A stretch of DNA of 64,000 bases, taken from the NCBI GenBank assembly GCA_947652605.1, contig OX393581.1, positions 10,482,640 to 10,546,639 on the forward strand. Reading direction: 5' to 3'. This stretch comes from Elmis aenea. Taxonomy: Eukaryota; Arthropoda; Insecta; Coleoptera; Elmidae. The notes beneath the pieces are model-generated. The model did not search any database. It had not been told where the DNA came from and was given only the letters and a program-made list of their open reading frames with translations. Position numbers and translations under genes: made by a program. Below are positions 35,151-48,419 of this stretch, in pieces; within the stretch, counting starts at the first letter, position 1; every line of letters starts with the position of its first letter.

Positions 35151-37200
35151 CTAGACTGTTTATTGGTACTGTTTTAATTCTCCTAACGTTCCAAAATACA
35201 TGGTTTTTTCATGGCCTAAGCGGAATATTATCCCTTAAAACCCAATAATCTAATCCAAATACGGAAATTGAAACCAGGATAATGGAATGATCTACGAAAA
35301 TGTTGGATAGGAATCGTTACAACGCTATATAACATATGACACCATAATATATACCTATTTAATTAAGAAGCCAATATGCAACTATTGTTTATGTTTTCTA
35401 GAAATGTTCAAGACACCCTATGAAATGCATATCCTCCTAAGTTTGTTTAAGAACGACTTGAAACAATTTTTAATAGCTTTTTGAAATTTTGAAAAAGTTT
35501 CAGTGTTGCATTTTTTGTTTGCAAAAATTGTGAAGTTTTGCAATAGTCTTAATTTTGAGCAGAAATGCAGACATTTTAAGCAATGCCCCTTTCCCTTTAG
35601 TTTAACAAACACGGCCTAAAACGTTTTTTTTTCCAGCTGATCAAAATTTTGAATGCTGTAATTTTTCATTACATTTTTTAGGACACATTTGCTACTTGAA
35701 TTTTCTTTATCACTGATTTGAAAACTATTGTAACCCTATGAACAATTCGAGCTTGTTTTTTCTTGGTGTTTCATTTTTTCCTAGGACGTTACACAATTAT
35801 AAATTTCATACATTTCTAATAGACTTTTATTACCCAATTTTTTTTACATTTTGACAATATTCAAAAAGAATGTTTGGATATTATTCTGTTGATTTTATTA
35901 CTCTAAGAGAGAGCTTGTTATTAACTTAGGTAATTGTAGAGTATTAAATACAAACTTTTTCCAATACATTGAATTATTTATACTAAATACCAATTACTTT
36001 ACATAACCTAAACATTTATTTTCCTGAACAAACTATTAATTTAAATATTAAGTTTGCTCATCAAAGTTACACAGAAATCAACGAACGCAAACTACAGATA
36101 CCTGACTTACTCCCTATGCCAACTAACTTGAAACTCAATTAATTTATATTTCGCGCAACTTTTCCGTTTATTTGTATAAACATCCTTGAACAGTAAACAG
36201 CGAAAATAAATAAGTCAGCACTTTATATTAAAGAAAAATATTTACACACGCTCTCACTCAAAACACGGCGACTGCATTAACCCGATATCGTGAAAAAGTT
36301 TATATGAAAAGTTCAGTCAAACACTGCAGCCCAGAAACCAATAAAATAAACGAATATATCTTCTAGCTTGAGCGACAAAGCTTTTAATACTAGCAGTACG
36401 TCGTACTTTTAATTAAAATCGAACAGTTTTTGTTTCCTTTCAATTAAAAACAAAGTTCGTAATACCTTATATAACGGAAGTCAGTCAACCTGTGTGGACT
36501 GTATTCAATTAATTACAAAACTGAACAGCAAACAAAAAGATTGATGACTGTTCTTTGATACAAAAGTGCTCGTGTCGTATACGTATCAGCTGTAAGCAGT
36601 TTTTAAAAATAAAAGCGTTGTTCATCTAATTAAAATAATTGTAAATGATTTTTATTATAAAGCCCCTATAGGTGGAAACCGGAATTGTTAATTATCAGCC
36701 GGGCGAAGCGTAACTACAGCAGGGAATACAAAACATTATGTGGTTACAACTTTGCGTTGATTTTGAATTAGGTTTAAAAGGGTTTAAATTTTTTATTGTG
36801 TTACATTAGTTGTCCATAACAGTAATGTAGCAACTTAAGAGCCTCTTCCTAAATAAAACAAAGATTTAACTGACAACGTTATCGGCAGACGGTGGCACAT
36901 AATTACCATTGCAACTGGTAGTTTCTTTAATTTAATCTACCAGCTTGAAAAAAATCTAAGTAACTTTAACTTGCACCACATGCAGTAGGCTATAAATATC
37001 ATGATTTAAAACCAAATCGAATTGGATGTTCAACAAATTTAGGGTAAGATTATTTAAGGTACATAAAATTAGTAAAAAAAAAAATCACTAATTTAAGTGA
37101 AAAAGTCTCGAAAAATCTTTAGGCTAAATAAGTTTTCTACCCAAGAAAATACAAGAATCTTAAAACAAGTTTGGATATTCTTTAGAGAAGGTTGTAATTT
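35151..37200. other. No recognisable gene
   Basis: 2 kb of AT-rich sequence without repeats shared in the window. The short minus frame 35418-35612 (Lys/Phe-rich) has no motif. Confidence 0.35.
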
Positions 37201-37202
37201 CC

Positions 37203-37330
37203 AGGGATGTAGTCGGAGTCGGGAGTCGAGGAGTCGGAGCTTTTTTGAGGAGTCGTGAGTCAAAAGAAAACTACCTACTTCCGACTCTTTTTTAATTTAG
37301 TGTTTTCGAGAATGAAAACAGATTGAAAAA
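37203..37330. repeat. hAT-like end with GGAGTC repeats
   Basis: Starts cagggatgtagtcggagtcg, and GGAGTCG recurs several times before cgactcttttttaattt. CAGGGATG-type termini with GGAGTC subterminal repeats are typical of some hAT MITEs. The opposite end is not visible. A related GAGTC-rich segment is at 40085-40195. Confidence 0.5.
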
Positions 37331-37339
37331 TTTAAAACA

Positions 37340-38430
37340 AAAACAAAATAACGATGTCAATCGATTTCGTTTTAAAAACAGAAACGGGAACAGTTAAAGT
37401 ACCACAAACTAGTTTTGTCTGTGAACATCCAATTTTTATCTGCAAAAAATTACCCGCCTGGATAAGCTTTATAGACAGCGCTGGAATATAAAAGTATGAT
37501 TTGTGTAATACACTGCAGGGTTAGTTTTGTAGCCAACCAAATCTTAGCCCGTGTTGATATTTGAAAGTTTTCAAAAGCCGATAGTGCCTTTTTTTGAAGT
37601 TTTTAAGGTAGATGTATGTAGACGTTAAAACTTTTATAATGAGCTATTTTGTTTGATTAGCTTTAGTAGACAAAAAATTGATAGTTACAAAGTCGATGTA
37701 TAACGAGGGGTGTTTGCAGATAAGTTTTGTAAATTGGCACGCATTTGCGCACTAGTGAAGGCTAACTTGTCCATAGTATTTTAATATTATTTCCGTTTTA
37801 TAAAATTACAGTAAACCTCCCGTATATTGAGCACAACTTCTGCTAAATTTTGCGTATAACACCAAATACAAAAAATACATCATTTTTTATTTCAAAAACA
37901 AACTACATCTGTGGAGTTTCTGTTAAATTTAAGTGTAAAAATTGAGCGGAATTCAAGGTGTTTTATTTTATTCATCGCGTACCTATTTCAGTTTATTATT
38001 ATTCTTTCAGTTTTTTAACACAAAATGTTGAAAAGTTATATGAAGCGTATTATAAACAAATGCCCATTTTACCAGAAAATTTTGAACTAAATCAAGCATG
38101 CGTATTATACACCAGATTTTACGGGAAATATAAGCAGAAATGTGATTAGCAATGCTGGAGTAAAATAATTTTAATGTTTGATTTTGTGAGCAACACTAGG
38201 TATATAGTAATTTTGTTTCAATGAAAGCCAATTATTTTACAACTTTCTATCAACTATTTTATATAAAAGTAAAACTATTAAGCATATTATATGTTTAAAA
38301 TGAATTTTCCTTTTGATTAGTTGCTGTTTTATTGATAATTTTTGGGTTAACATGGAATATTTGATTGATTTTTCTATAAACTGGAAGACTTTCACTGTTT
38401 ACTAAATTATTTTAAAAAATACACATGGCC
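37340..38430. other. No recognisable gene
   Basis: AT-rich. At 37810, acagtaaacctcccgtatat vaguely resembles a pogo-type end but is unpaired. An open frame at 37958-38149 has no motif. Confidence 0.3.
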
Positions 38431-38438
38431 ACCCTGTA

Positions 38439-38845
38439 CAGGGTGGTCCAAATTCGATACATGAGTATCTCGCTTAATATTCAAGATGGCGAAACGGTTA
38501 AATTACCAAAAATGTGCAGATTTTTGAGACAAACTGAAAGTTTGTGTTACAACTTTTTAACGACGAGCGTAAAAATATTTTTTTAGTATTATCGAATTTT
38601 ACATGAAAATATCTAAAAATAATCTTCATATATTTTTTCAATATTTACAACAATAACGGAGAATATTAATTTGACAAAAAAACACTTTTTTTTTAATAAC
38701 TCAAAAACCGAAAATGATGGAATATTTTTGAAAACGGTTCTGAGTTTGTCTCAAAAAACTGCACATTTTTAGTAATTTAAGCGTTTCTTTTCCTTGAATA
38801 TAAAGCGAGATACCCATGTATTACCATCAAATTTGGACCACCATG
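38439..38845. mobile_element. Family G TIR element
   Basis: The left end cagggtggtccaaattcgat and the right end, on the complement, tcatggtggtccaaatttga are inverted. Homology continues about 100 bp inward (tatctcgctt, aatgtgcag, ttttgagacaaactg). TA precedes the left end. The core shares 'tatttacaacaataacg' with 24539. Immediately left of it is ggccaccctgta, so the junction 38428-38450 is itself palindromic. It may be the edge of a second, opposed element. Confidence 0.75.
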
Positions 38846-38849
38846 ATAT

Positions 38850-39555
38850 GATGGCGGTGTCTTTTTCGTCAGAAAGAAAATGGGGATTTTGAAAATTTTT
38901 AGTAATAAAATAAAATAGTTACAAAGGCAGAGTACTGTGTTTTTATGCTTTGAGTTAAATCTAAACTAACAATGGGCATATTTTGTCTAGTTCCTTAAGT
39001 ATGCTGAAAAAGTGAAAAACTTTAAAATATAAAAGAGTTAAAACTTTTTTATTATCAACATTATTAGAAATTCGGTTAAGTAACAACATTAGTAAAAACA
39101 TTAATCGCATGGCGCTTCTAAAATTGACACCATAGCTGAGTTTTTAAGCTGGCAATTTTATTAGGTATACGATTTTAATTTTTTTTTAAATTTACATTTG
39201 GGCCTTATTCAACAATGTAAAAAAAATTATACAGCACAATTTATAAAAGATATCTAACAGAGAAAATGCAAATTAGATATCCTAATCGTTTTTAGGACAT
39301 AAACAAAAAATTTCTTGCAAGTAAATTAAGACAGACGCAAAAAATTAAAAAAATATTCTATAACAGAAATTTCGATTATTCATCATATTTTAAATATTTT
39401 GTTACATACAACAAAAAACAAGCTCACCCTAAAACCTTTTTAAGTTCCAATAAATAGGTTTGATGTGTTTTTGCGAACTTGTCTTAAAAACAAGTATTTC
39501 TAGCACGATCAACGTAAAATAAGAGGCGGTTTTAACTTAACAGTTAATCGATCAG
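38850..39555. other. No recognisable gene
   Basis: AT-rich, low complexity in places. Confidence 0.3.
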
Positions 39556-39559
39556 AACA

Positions 39560-39985
39560 GTTTCGAATTAAAGTTAAAATACGCGAACACACGCCATTTT
39601 AATATTTGAACGAGCCCCAATGCGACAGGCAGGTATTCGTTCCTGAAACCGCAAAATGAAGAGGAGATCAAAGATAGCTAAGGAAGCGACTTGAGCAAGT
39701 AAGTAAAGCGAAGAGCGCATCCGGATCCGTAATATCACCTTACCGCGATAACCGCCCCGCAACCTCACACAGATAATCAATTAGGACGGGAGCAGAGAGC
39801 AAGATAATGCACGTGCCGCTGTAAGGTGTTTCCCATGTAAGAGATGAACCAGCCGAAGTGATTTATCATGTTAGTGTTAGCTACCTCCTTTCACGATCGC
39901 ATTTGCGAGGTTGACCTTAGTTGCACCTGCGAACGAATATCGTAAATAATTTACCCTCCACGGGGAAGCCGCAGCTACTAATACC
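39560..39985. other. GC-richer block of unknown nature
   Basis: About 425 bp with markedly higher GC and CpG than both flanks, sharp edges, and no copy elsewhere in the window. A 68-codon minus-strand frame (39574-39780, MIICVRLRGGYRGKV...) crosses it without any recognised motif. It could be an old element of different base composition, a conserved regulatory sequence or a host exon. Nothing in the sequence decides this. Confidence 0.35.
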
Positions 39986-40084
39986 TATGCAGATGACAGA
40001 AGGAATTCTAATCAGAGAAACCCAAACATGATTAGTTAATAATTTAATATTAACAGTGAAGATTTTTGTTAATGCTATACTTGG

Positions 40085-40195
40085 ACTGTGGAGTCGCAGT
40101 CAAAGTCGTGGAGTCGGAGTTCAGGCAGGAGATCTGGTCTGTGGAATGGAGTTGAAAAAAAATGTACCGACTCCGGACTCCGAGTCTATGTTTAA
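40085..40195. repeat. GAGTC-rich repeat related to 37203
   Basis: ggagtcgcagtcaaagtcgt at the left and ccggactccgagtc at the right form imperfect inverted repeats, and the segment resembles 37203-37330. Probably a hAT-like remnant. Confidence 0.5.
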
Positions 40196-40284
40196 ATTTT
40201 AATAAAAATAATTTAAATTTTGACACATACTGTAAAAATCATTTCTTTATATAGATATTTCTCTTCTTTATTACATACAATAAA

Positions 40285-40590
40285 ATGTAAATGACTTTTG
40301 TGTCTACTAGGTTCATAGATATTTACGCATCGCAATTGTAAACATTTTAAAAAAACAGTACTAAATGGGACTGGGAGAGCGATGCATAGTCACCAGAGGC
40401 CACGATAGTTGTAAACAACGCATGCGTGTATAAACATCCGAGCGCTAGTTCTTGCCTTTGTTCATGTACTGTGTACTAGTTCATGAACTGATCCGATATC
40501 TGCTGGAACAGCCAACTAAACGTCCTATAAACTATCTGTGCTGGAACACGATATTGATACTGCGCGCAATCCTGATAATTCATTGGATTG
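40285..40590. repeat. Family F copy 2 (truncated)
   Basis: Matches 19045-19365 through 'gagcgatgcatag', 'catgcgtgta', 'agttcatgaactg' and 'ttcattggat'. It stops exactly where a tacagggtggg terminus begins at 40591. The expected continuation (ccaaatagctgatggaac) is not found downstream, so the copy was truncated or deleted at that junction. Confidence 0.65.
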
Positions 40591-40592
40591 TA

Positions 40593-40985
40593 CAGGGTGG
40601 GCAAACTTCGATGTTTTCATAGGAAACCACGGTAACTATAAGAGTTATGGAAAAACGGACTCCCTTCCCCGATCTCTTTTTTCGAGAAAAAGTTAATGGT
40701 GAAAACTAAAATTGGTTGTCGCCTTTTGTTTTCGAGTCATCACCGATAACTCGATTTTTCGACTTTTCGTTTGATGGCTATATCTCGCTTGTTTTTGAAA
40801 ATAAAGAAAAATAATTTTGACGTTCTACAGGCATTTTTTTGGTAAAAATGCAGTGGCGTAAACAGTTTTTCCAAAAAAAATCGAAATTCGAGTTGTGACA
40901 TAAAGATATATATTTTTTAATGAAACCCATAGTTGCCTGTGGCATCACGAGAAATAGGATTTTTTCCCATTCCAATAAGATATAT
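40593..40985. repeat. CAGGGTG-type element, one end visible
   Basis: Begins cagggtgggcaaacttcgat after TA. It includes 'tatctcgctt' near 40783, common to the family G-like group, and 'cccattccaataagatat' at the right side. No inverted partner end was found. Confidence 0.5.
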
Positions 40986-40989
40986 CATG

Positions 40990-42305
40990 TGGGGTTGATT
41001 TATTCATTTTCTTTACATTATTATAGCAAAAATCTACAATTTTCAAAGTAATTTTTAATATTTCATTGTTTTCTAGCAGAAGGCCTCTAATTGTGGATTG
41101 TTACTTATAATATTTAACCTTATTAACACAAAATGGTCTATGAAATCTACAAAAAGCTTGATACAGCACTTATTTAACTAATAAACCACACAAAAGTTAT
41201 CCAATGCTAACTCCTAATGTTTATCCTTAAGGTTGTCTTGTTAGCCATTTTTAAGTAGTGTTCTGTTTATTTCATTACCCTGCAAAGGGCAGCTTGTAAA
41301 CTGAGAGGTATGTTAATATTTACTTTTAAAATAAATTAAGTTTACTGAGTGCATGCAGCAGATAAGAACTTTAGCTAGGGTAACTTTTCGTCCATGCTAT
41401 ACTGATGAGAGAAAATTTTAATTTAAATGCTGCAAGCTATGTTAATAATTTAAATAAAATTTCCACTTTAACCACACGTTGCTGAGTTAATTAAACCTTA
41501 TTAATTTACATCATATACGATACTATAACAACAAATTTAAACAGCATGGCAATAACAACATTTAAATTAAAAAGCAAATAAATTTCAAGAACTCTTTGAA
41601 ATTAAAAAAAAAATTATAGGGCATCAAAATTGATTGTACAAACATTGCTGCATTACTTTTCTTAATAGATAATAATACCACTTCACCACTTTGATTATCG
41701 TTGCCTTGCTTTCATCTACAACAAGATATAATACAACTTCGGGTTAATATTAAATGAATCATTATTTTGTTAAGTTTTGCCATATTTATTCTTTTATTTG
41801 AAAAAAAAATTACCGAAAAAACAGAGCAAAAATTATTAAATTACGTAAATAGTTTTCGAATTCCATAAACTCTTTTTTGCTAGGTTATACTCCTACCTTT
41901 TAATTTATGAGCCTGTAAACATACCAATACTCTTTTCACCGTCCAATGGTACATTTTTTGGGGCTTTTATTATTTTTTTAAATACTATTAAAATCACATA
42001 CCAGAAGCAGCGTTAGATGATGGAAAAAATGGCACTTACCTAGAAAAAAAAACTACAGTTAGAACATGTAACAGTAAATACCGATGCACATACATACATA
42101 AATCAGTATTTAAAAAAAACGAACAGAAACGTTTATTAAAATATGACACTAGGTGTAGCTACGTTTGCAATTTTTTTATTCATGTTTTTAAGGCATGAAT
42201 TTTTAACTTCCGTGGTGGCCAGTGTTTTACATACTTCAATATTTCATGATCTTGCAGTAAATAAATATATGAATGATAAATTGTTAATGTAGGTGAATAA
42301 GGTAT
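40990..42305. other. No recognisable gene
   Basis: 1.3 kb, strongly AT-rich, no shared repeats. Confidence 0.35.
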
Positions 42306-42315
42306 TTGTTATAAA

Positions 42316-42719
42316 CAGGGGTTTGACGCAGTTCAATGTTTTAATTGCTCCGCTCCGGCATCAAAATGCCTGCTCCAGCTCCGCTCCATGATCCAAATGT
42401 TGTTAACTTAAAAAAAAAAAGTTTTTTGATTAAAAACAAAGTTTTAATTTTATTGGATATGTATAGGTAGAAGTTGATCAAAAATAACAATATTTGGCCC
42501 TAACAAACAAGTGAAGTTAAATAAATGTTTGGAAAAACCGATTATTGATCTTCAAACGTTGAAAAAATGGAAAAAAAAATATTTTTTTTTAAATTTTACA
42601 TATAAACGGAGCAGTGGAACAATCAAAATTATTTGCTTCGGGCTCCGCTCCTGCTCTGGGCAAAAACCCATTGCTCCACTGCTCCGTGCATCAGCTCCGA
42701 GCTCCGCTCCAAACCCCTG
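42316..42719. mobile_element. 404-bp hAT MITE with exact 8-bp duplication
   Basis: The ends are caggggtttg and caaacccctg, a perfect 10-bp inverted repeat. The 8-bp duplication gttataaa (42308-42315 and 42720-42727) is exact. GCTCCGCTCC-type repeats cluster in both subterminal regions, as expected for transposase-binding sites in hAT elements. AT-rich interior with no gene. The intact duplication suggests a comparatively recent insertion. Confidence 0.93.
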
Positions 42720-42729
42720 GTTATAAATA

Positions 42730-43945
42730 CCTACCTACTAATTTCTGCGTGAATAAAAATAACGTACCAAGTTCTGATTTACTAATTTTTTCATTTATTT
42801 TTTAACTCAAGAGTTATTCATTCAACCTTTAAAGTACAAACAAGATAAACGGTAGTAACATAACTCCACTAAACACATTTTAAGCTACATAAAATAAAAA
42901 AGTTAGAGTGTCTATATTGGTCCTTAATTTTTGGTACTTGATAATAAGTTCCTAAATCAACGTAAGTAATTAAAATATGGATTGGATATTCGTTAAAAAG
43001 TCCTCAACGTAGCAAGGTGATAATATCAAATAAATTCATGTAACGGCATAGCGAGGATAAAAAAGTCGGCAACAATCCAAACCTAATAATCAACTCACCT
43101 CTTTCAATTTGAGATAAATTAGGCATCCTGCTAATTTCTAAAATAACGTTTATAATTGGGATCACATTAAAACTGTCCGGACTTTACACGCGTACACAAG
43201 TTAATAATTAATAAATTATGACGAAATAAAGCACAACACTTCATCACACCGGGTACATTAACAAATCAAGTCAACACTTCGAAAAATCATGAAATACTGC
43301 CTAAAATATGATAAAGCCAGCGCTCAGTGAAGTGACCTTGTGTTAAGAATTTCAAATTAAATCAAAAAATCGGCCGCAAAAACACAACATGTGCGCACAT
43401 TGGCTGACAAATATGCAAAATCACCTATCAAATTTTCAAGTTGCAACAAAATGGATGTACAAAGATGTCCGAAGGCGAAATATTTGTAAGGTTTGTCATA
43501 ACTACAATAGCAAGCAAAAATCTGATTAAGGTCCCTAGAGCTACTGTTTCGACATAAATTCATCTTCTGTTATCAGATTTTGTAGTAGCAATTTTAATTT
43601 TTTGATAATAGAAGTATCCACGATTTTCAAAATTGAATTCCGAGAGCCCGTTAATAGCAGTATTTTTTTTTTGCATTAGATACCTATATAAAAATATATA
43701 TTATCACGAAGCTAACTTTTTTTATCAACAAAATCATCAATTCTATACGAAAAATTATAAGTTTGCTTCAGATCTGAGACATGTAGATCACCAAAAAAAT
43801 ATATATCCTTAATGAAATTCCTTTTGAAAATATCTATGAAAAAACTTCGTAATATTTTGTTCAATTTTTGAAAATTAAGAACAGGTGAAAATTTTTGTTG
43901 ATAATCAAAATTCAAAGATATAATTGTATCTAGCAACAGTTCATA
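42730..43945. other. No recognisable gene
   Basis: AT-rich. Short frames on the minus strand (43357-43563, 43712-44008) have no motif. Confidence 0.3.
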
Positions 43946-43954
43946 AATAAATAC

Positions 43955-44250
43955 ACATATGTCGTAGGCATAATGTGAAATCCGGCATTTTATAAAACGC
44001 CTAGGCACAAAACTATTAGCTTCATTTTTATTATTTATTTCAAAAAAAAATATTAACCAACCTTTAACCTGACCCTCTACTACTGACCAAATGAATGAGG
44101 GTCAGGTTAAAGGTTGGTTAAAGCTTTTTTCTTGTATGAATAAAAATGTATGGGTCTAAGAAAAAGTTATAATTTGCTCGTTTTGCCGGATTTTTATAAA
44201 ATGCCTAGGCGTTTTATAAACTGCCGGATTTCACATTATGCCTACGACAC
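43955..44250. repeat. Palindromic element enclosing a satellite-like monomer
   Basis: The outer arms 'cgtaggcataatgtgaaatc' (about 43963) and 'gatttcacattatgcctacg' (about 44228) are inverted over about 50 bp, including aaacgcctaggc. The centre (44053-44130) is one copy of the palindromic repeat that is tandemly arrayed at 60.9-62.5 kb: 'aacctgaccctc' ... 'gagggtcaggtt'. Confidence 0.75.
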
Positions 44251-44253
44251 ATA

Positions 44254-44787
44254 CATGGTGTTTTTTAAATATTGCGAAAAAAATCTGGAGGTGATTCCTT
44301 ATCGAAAATTAAGTGGGGTCTTTTATACGAAATTTTTTCCTTAGATATCTCCTTTAGAAGGTTTTTATTTTATTTCTCAAATTTGAATAAATGTAGGATA
44401 GTGATATTTGGTAGATGTTTTATACTTATCAAAAGGTTTCCCATAGTAATGTTTCTATTTTTAATTGCTAGATTTCAACCCACCAAAAATTCCTGATAAA
44501 AATACCAACAGGGGTCGCACTTTTCAGCCCCCTGTGAAGGTTGGAGATGATTAGAAATATTACTATGGGAAACCTTTTAATAAGTATAAAACATCTAACA
44601 AATATCATTATCCTACATTTATTCAAATTTGAGAAATAAAATAAAAACAAAATTTTACCGCTCCCCTTTAGAAGGGCGTAACTCCGAAAGGAGACGTCTA
44701 AGGGAAAAAAATATGTAAAAGACCCCACTTAATTTTCGATAAAGAATCACTTTCCGAATTTTTTCGCAATATTTAAAAAACACCCTG
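44254..44787. mobile_element. Family A foldback element, copy 3 (compact)
   Basis: The left end is catggtgttttttaaatatt and the right end the complement of cagggtgttttttaaatatt. TA lies at 44252-44253 and 44788-44789. The arms of about 205 bp and 310 bp meet with almost no spacer; the right arm carries extra inner sequence (gcacttttcagccccctgtg). This compact form lacks the 1.8-kb centre of copy 2. Confidence 0.85.
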
Positions 44788-44789
44788 TA

Positions 44790-46910
44790 TAAGTACTATT
44801 TCATCAATACATGGACTGTTATTTCCATAAAGTTTTTTGTTTCCAATGCAACAATAACGAAATAAGTTTTTTACGTCTTTCCAACATTGCATATAGGATA
44901 GAAGGATTTTAAAACAATTTTTAAAAGGACCATCAATTACAAGACACTGGACTAACCTGTGAGTCTGAAACATCCTTCAATATCACCATCACACACTAAA
45001 AAGCTCTTAAACAGCCTATACCTTCTGCTTTGAAAGTAGAGAGTATTACAAACACCATTTTCATGTCGGAAAATCGAGACGATACTATGCGCTATAATAT
45101 ATGAACAGCAAAATGTATATCTATAGCTTGAAGCGTTATTGATCAACACAAAAACTTCAATCAAAATAATATTAAATTTCAATTGCATGTTTCATAAACA
45201 GTACAGTACAACACAGTATGACGCCTGAAGAAAACGTTGACTCTTCAGAGCAAGTAATTTATTAAACAACTTGGCAAACTGTAAACTTGCGTTAAAAACT
45301 TTACTATAATGGGTGCAGTTTTCACCAGAACGATTTACATTTATTGAGCATCTTTTGTACAGAAAAATATTGAAAATATTTAAGAGAAAAAATTACACTT
45401 GCAGCCAGTTCTGTCAGATAAAATTTCAAAGGGTGTACCAGATGGCAAAGAATGTAGCATCTCAACATGTCAAATTTTTCGTTTTTTTTTTTAAATGTGC
45501 CCATAATTATATAACAACCTTGCTACAAAAAAAAAAGGAATTTTAGGAAATATTTTCAAAAAATTCATGACCGTTAAACACTGTCTCTCAGTGCTAAATT
45601 AAAATATAGGAATCATATGAAATAACAAGCTTAAAGATGTTCAAAAACTAAGGACACTTCTGATACATAAGCTAAGTAAATCAGAAAACAGACTAAAAAT
45701 TTAGAGAGCAGTTTATAGTTTTCCGATATTAATAAAAATAATGAAAATTTATGGTAATAGCAAAAGCTTTATTTATTTCAACTACTTTTGCAATTGAATG
45801 GACTATGAAAACTTTCTGTTAATTTAACAAAGAGCACAATATTAAGAAATATACTTAAGTGAGATGCTAATAATGGTACAGGTTATTTGGATTTGCATAA
45901 TAGTTTCATGTTTTCGATTACATTCAGAACAGAAACAGCATAAATACAGTAAGCAAATAAAAGAATAAGCAAAATACGGCAAGCAAGTAAAAGAATAAGC
46001 AAAATAAGTTTGTTTTTTTAACTGTGCTTTATGTGCAAAATGTTCTTTTCTGCATTTGGACATCAAAGAAAACTAGTTCGAGAATACAATTACGAAAAGA
46101 ATTTGCTGTATCCTTACAATTTAATGATATAGGTAATATCCTTCAACATAAATGTATATTTTTATCTTCCTTTATCTCAGCCGTTGTAATACTTTATTCG
46201 TATATAGAAGAAAAAAATCTACGTTTGGATTATACATACGTTTACCGCTTTCTTACTTAACCGTAAATTTAAGGAACTAACTATAATTCCATATTTAATT
46301 CATCAACTACATATTTCGAACAATCTAATGTTTGCGTAAATCATAATCCATTCGTCTTTATAAAATTAATTTGTTTAAATATCATGATATAAAAAACTTA
46401 AAGGGTTTCCTAATGATGAATTTAAATTAAAAGGTTACCAATGAAAAGATTGATAAAAGTGAAAATAATTATATATGATACTTAATTGAATATTTCCAAA
46501 TTATTTCTACCCCTAACAATTAACCAAACACTTCTAATTACTTTTTACTAAAGAAATAAATTTTATACAAAGAGTGTCATTCGCATTTCCGAATAGAGTG
46601 GTTTAGAAATTACGGAATTATTAATTAAAAAATTTGTATTTAAAGTTTTTGTCCCAAAGAATTTGTGATAAAAACGATCTAGCTGAAGTAGAAAATATGG
46701 AAAATTTAATACCGGCATTGTCTTGCTTAAATGAAAAATAATGCGCTTCGCCTAACAATGGACTAGCCTCCATTTTGCATTTATCACAATGAGTATGCAG
46801 TCATAATTCACGTCTTGTTTGCGAAAGAGGAAACAAAATGCATCAACGTATCATTGATAAAAAATGCTACCAGTGTCGTGGCAGTTAAAACGCTTGTTGT
46901 ATTCTTTATT
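44790..46910. other. No recognisable gene
   Basis: AT-rich. A 77-codon frame at 45313-45546 and minus-strand frames around 45842-46066 lack known motifs. The latter includes a near-direct repeat (aaaagaataagcaaaat, twice near 45957-45999). Confidence 0.35.
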
Positions 46911-46913
46911 ATT

Positions 46914-47389
46914 AAAAGTCAGAGGCCACTTTATATTCCCTAAAACTTGAAAATTGTTTTTTCCTGGTGGGTTCTTGAAATGCTAGCTTCATGGTTATCT
47001 GCTAATATTAACGTGATTCTTAAAACTATTTAGTTTGGGAGGCCACTTTGGTACTGCTCAACCCCCACTTGGTGGTGTTATACAACAAACAGTAAGTTTT
47101 GAATAACAACTATACCTACCTAACTTATTCTAACCAAACCTGACCCGTTTTAAAAGTCAGAGGCCACTTTATAAGGTATTCCCTAAAACTTGAAAATTGT
47201 TTTTTCCTGGTGGGTTCTTGAAATGCTACCTTCATGGTTATCTGCTAATATTAACGCGATTCTTAAAACTATTTAGTTTGGGAGGCCACTTTGGTACTGC
47301 TCAACCCCCACTTGGTGGTGTTTTACAACAAACAGTATGTTTTGAATAACAACTATAACTAACTTATTCTAACCAAACCTGACCCGTTT
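46914..47389 (+). repeat. 238-bp tandem duplication (two units)
   Basis: Unit 1 (46914-47151) and unit 2 (47152-47389) begin 'aaaagtcagaggccacttta'. They differ by only a few substitutions and small indels, such as an extra 'aaggta' in unit 2 and loss of 'accta' later. Each unit itself contains the phrase ggaggccactttggtactgc and a GGTGG/CCACC-rich patch. The duplication is recent relative to surrounding elements. No coding frame. Confidence 0.92.
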
Positions 47390-48419
47390 TAAACGCCGAG
47401 AAGTGTTTATTTACTTTATACAATGAATACTATTGTTTTATTTACATTATTACTTCAATAAGTGCCTAATAACCTCCAGTGAGACCAATATTGAACTGAA
47501 GCAAAGTTTAGTTTCAGTTAATTAATTCTTAAATTTTAAATGAGGAATGAAACGTTATTAATTATCCAATATCCAGACTTCTTGGAGAAATGCTAGTACA
47601 TACAACATTCAACAAAGGATTCGTCTCAGATTACAAATTTATCGTTAGTTTTAAGTATATCTTTAAAGAAAAATAAGTTATTAAAAAAATTGTATACAGG
47701 GTGATTCAGTTTGACTGCCGCACCTCTATTACTTTGTTATTTAACCCCTTGAACGTTACATTAAATTCCTGGGTTTATGCATTTGACAATATCGCGGCGG
47801 CAGAGGCTAGCCTTTTTTTATGTTGCTTCTGTAATGAAGCTGTGAGTTGAAAAATACAACAATTAGGCTGTTCTCTATCAGCTCCTCAAAAAAATTAAAT
47901 TTTTTGTTACAAAAATCACACGCAAAAACCACGCCAACCCAACTTACCCAAATCTACCTGCATAAGATTTTTGGGTCAAGAAAAAAGAAGACTTTTGGCG
48001 TCGGTGACAAAGACCAACCTACTTTTTGTCTTTTTCCAACTTATAGCTTCAACACAGAATGCACGTTAAAAAAAATTCTGTCTACGCCGCCTTGATACTG
48101 TCGCGTGCATAAAACCGGCTCTAACGCGCGATCAACCGAAGTTATCTGCTTTCGCGTGTACAAGGCCTTAAATCGTACAGCACGGCACAAACGCGATAAA
48201 ACCGCTCGAAAACAGTTTGTAGAACAAGGTCAACGGTGCAAAAGCGGTAAAAATGCCCAAATTTAAATCGTAGAGCCTCGGCATTAGCGCGAAAAGAACG
48301 CCCGAACCCAGTTCGTAGAGCACAGTCAAGGGGTTAAAGAAGAAACACCTATAAACCTTACATTTTTGTAAATCGTAGAAAATTCTCTATCAAATGATTT
48401 TTCTACGATAAAATATATA

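Noticed and set aside
37810..37870. Possible pogo-like terminus acagtaaacctcccgtatat
   Set aside because: Unpaired, and similarity is only by general pattern.
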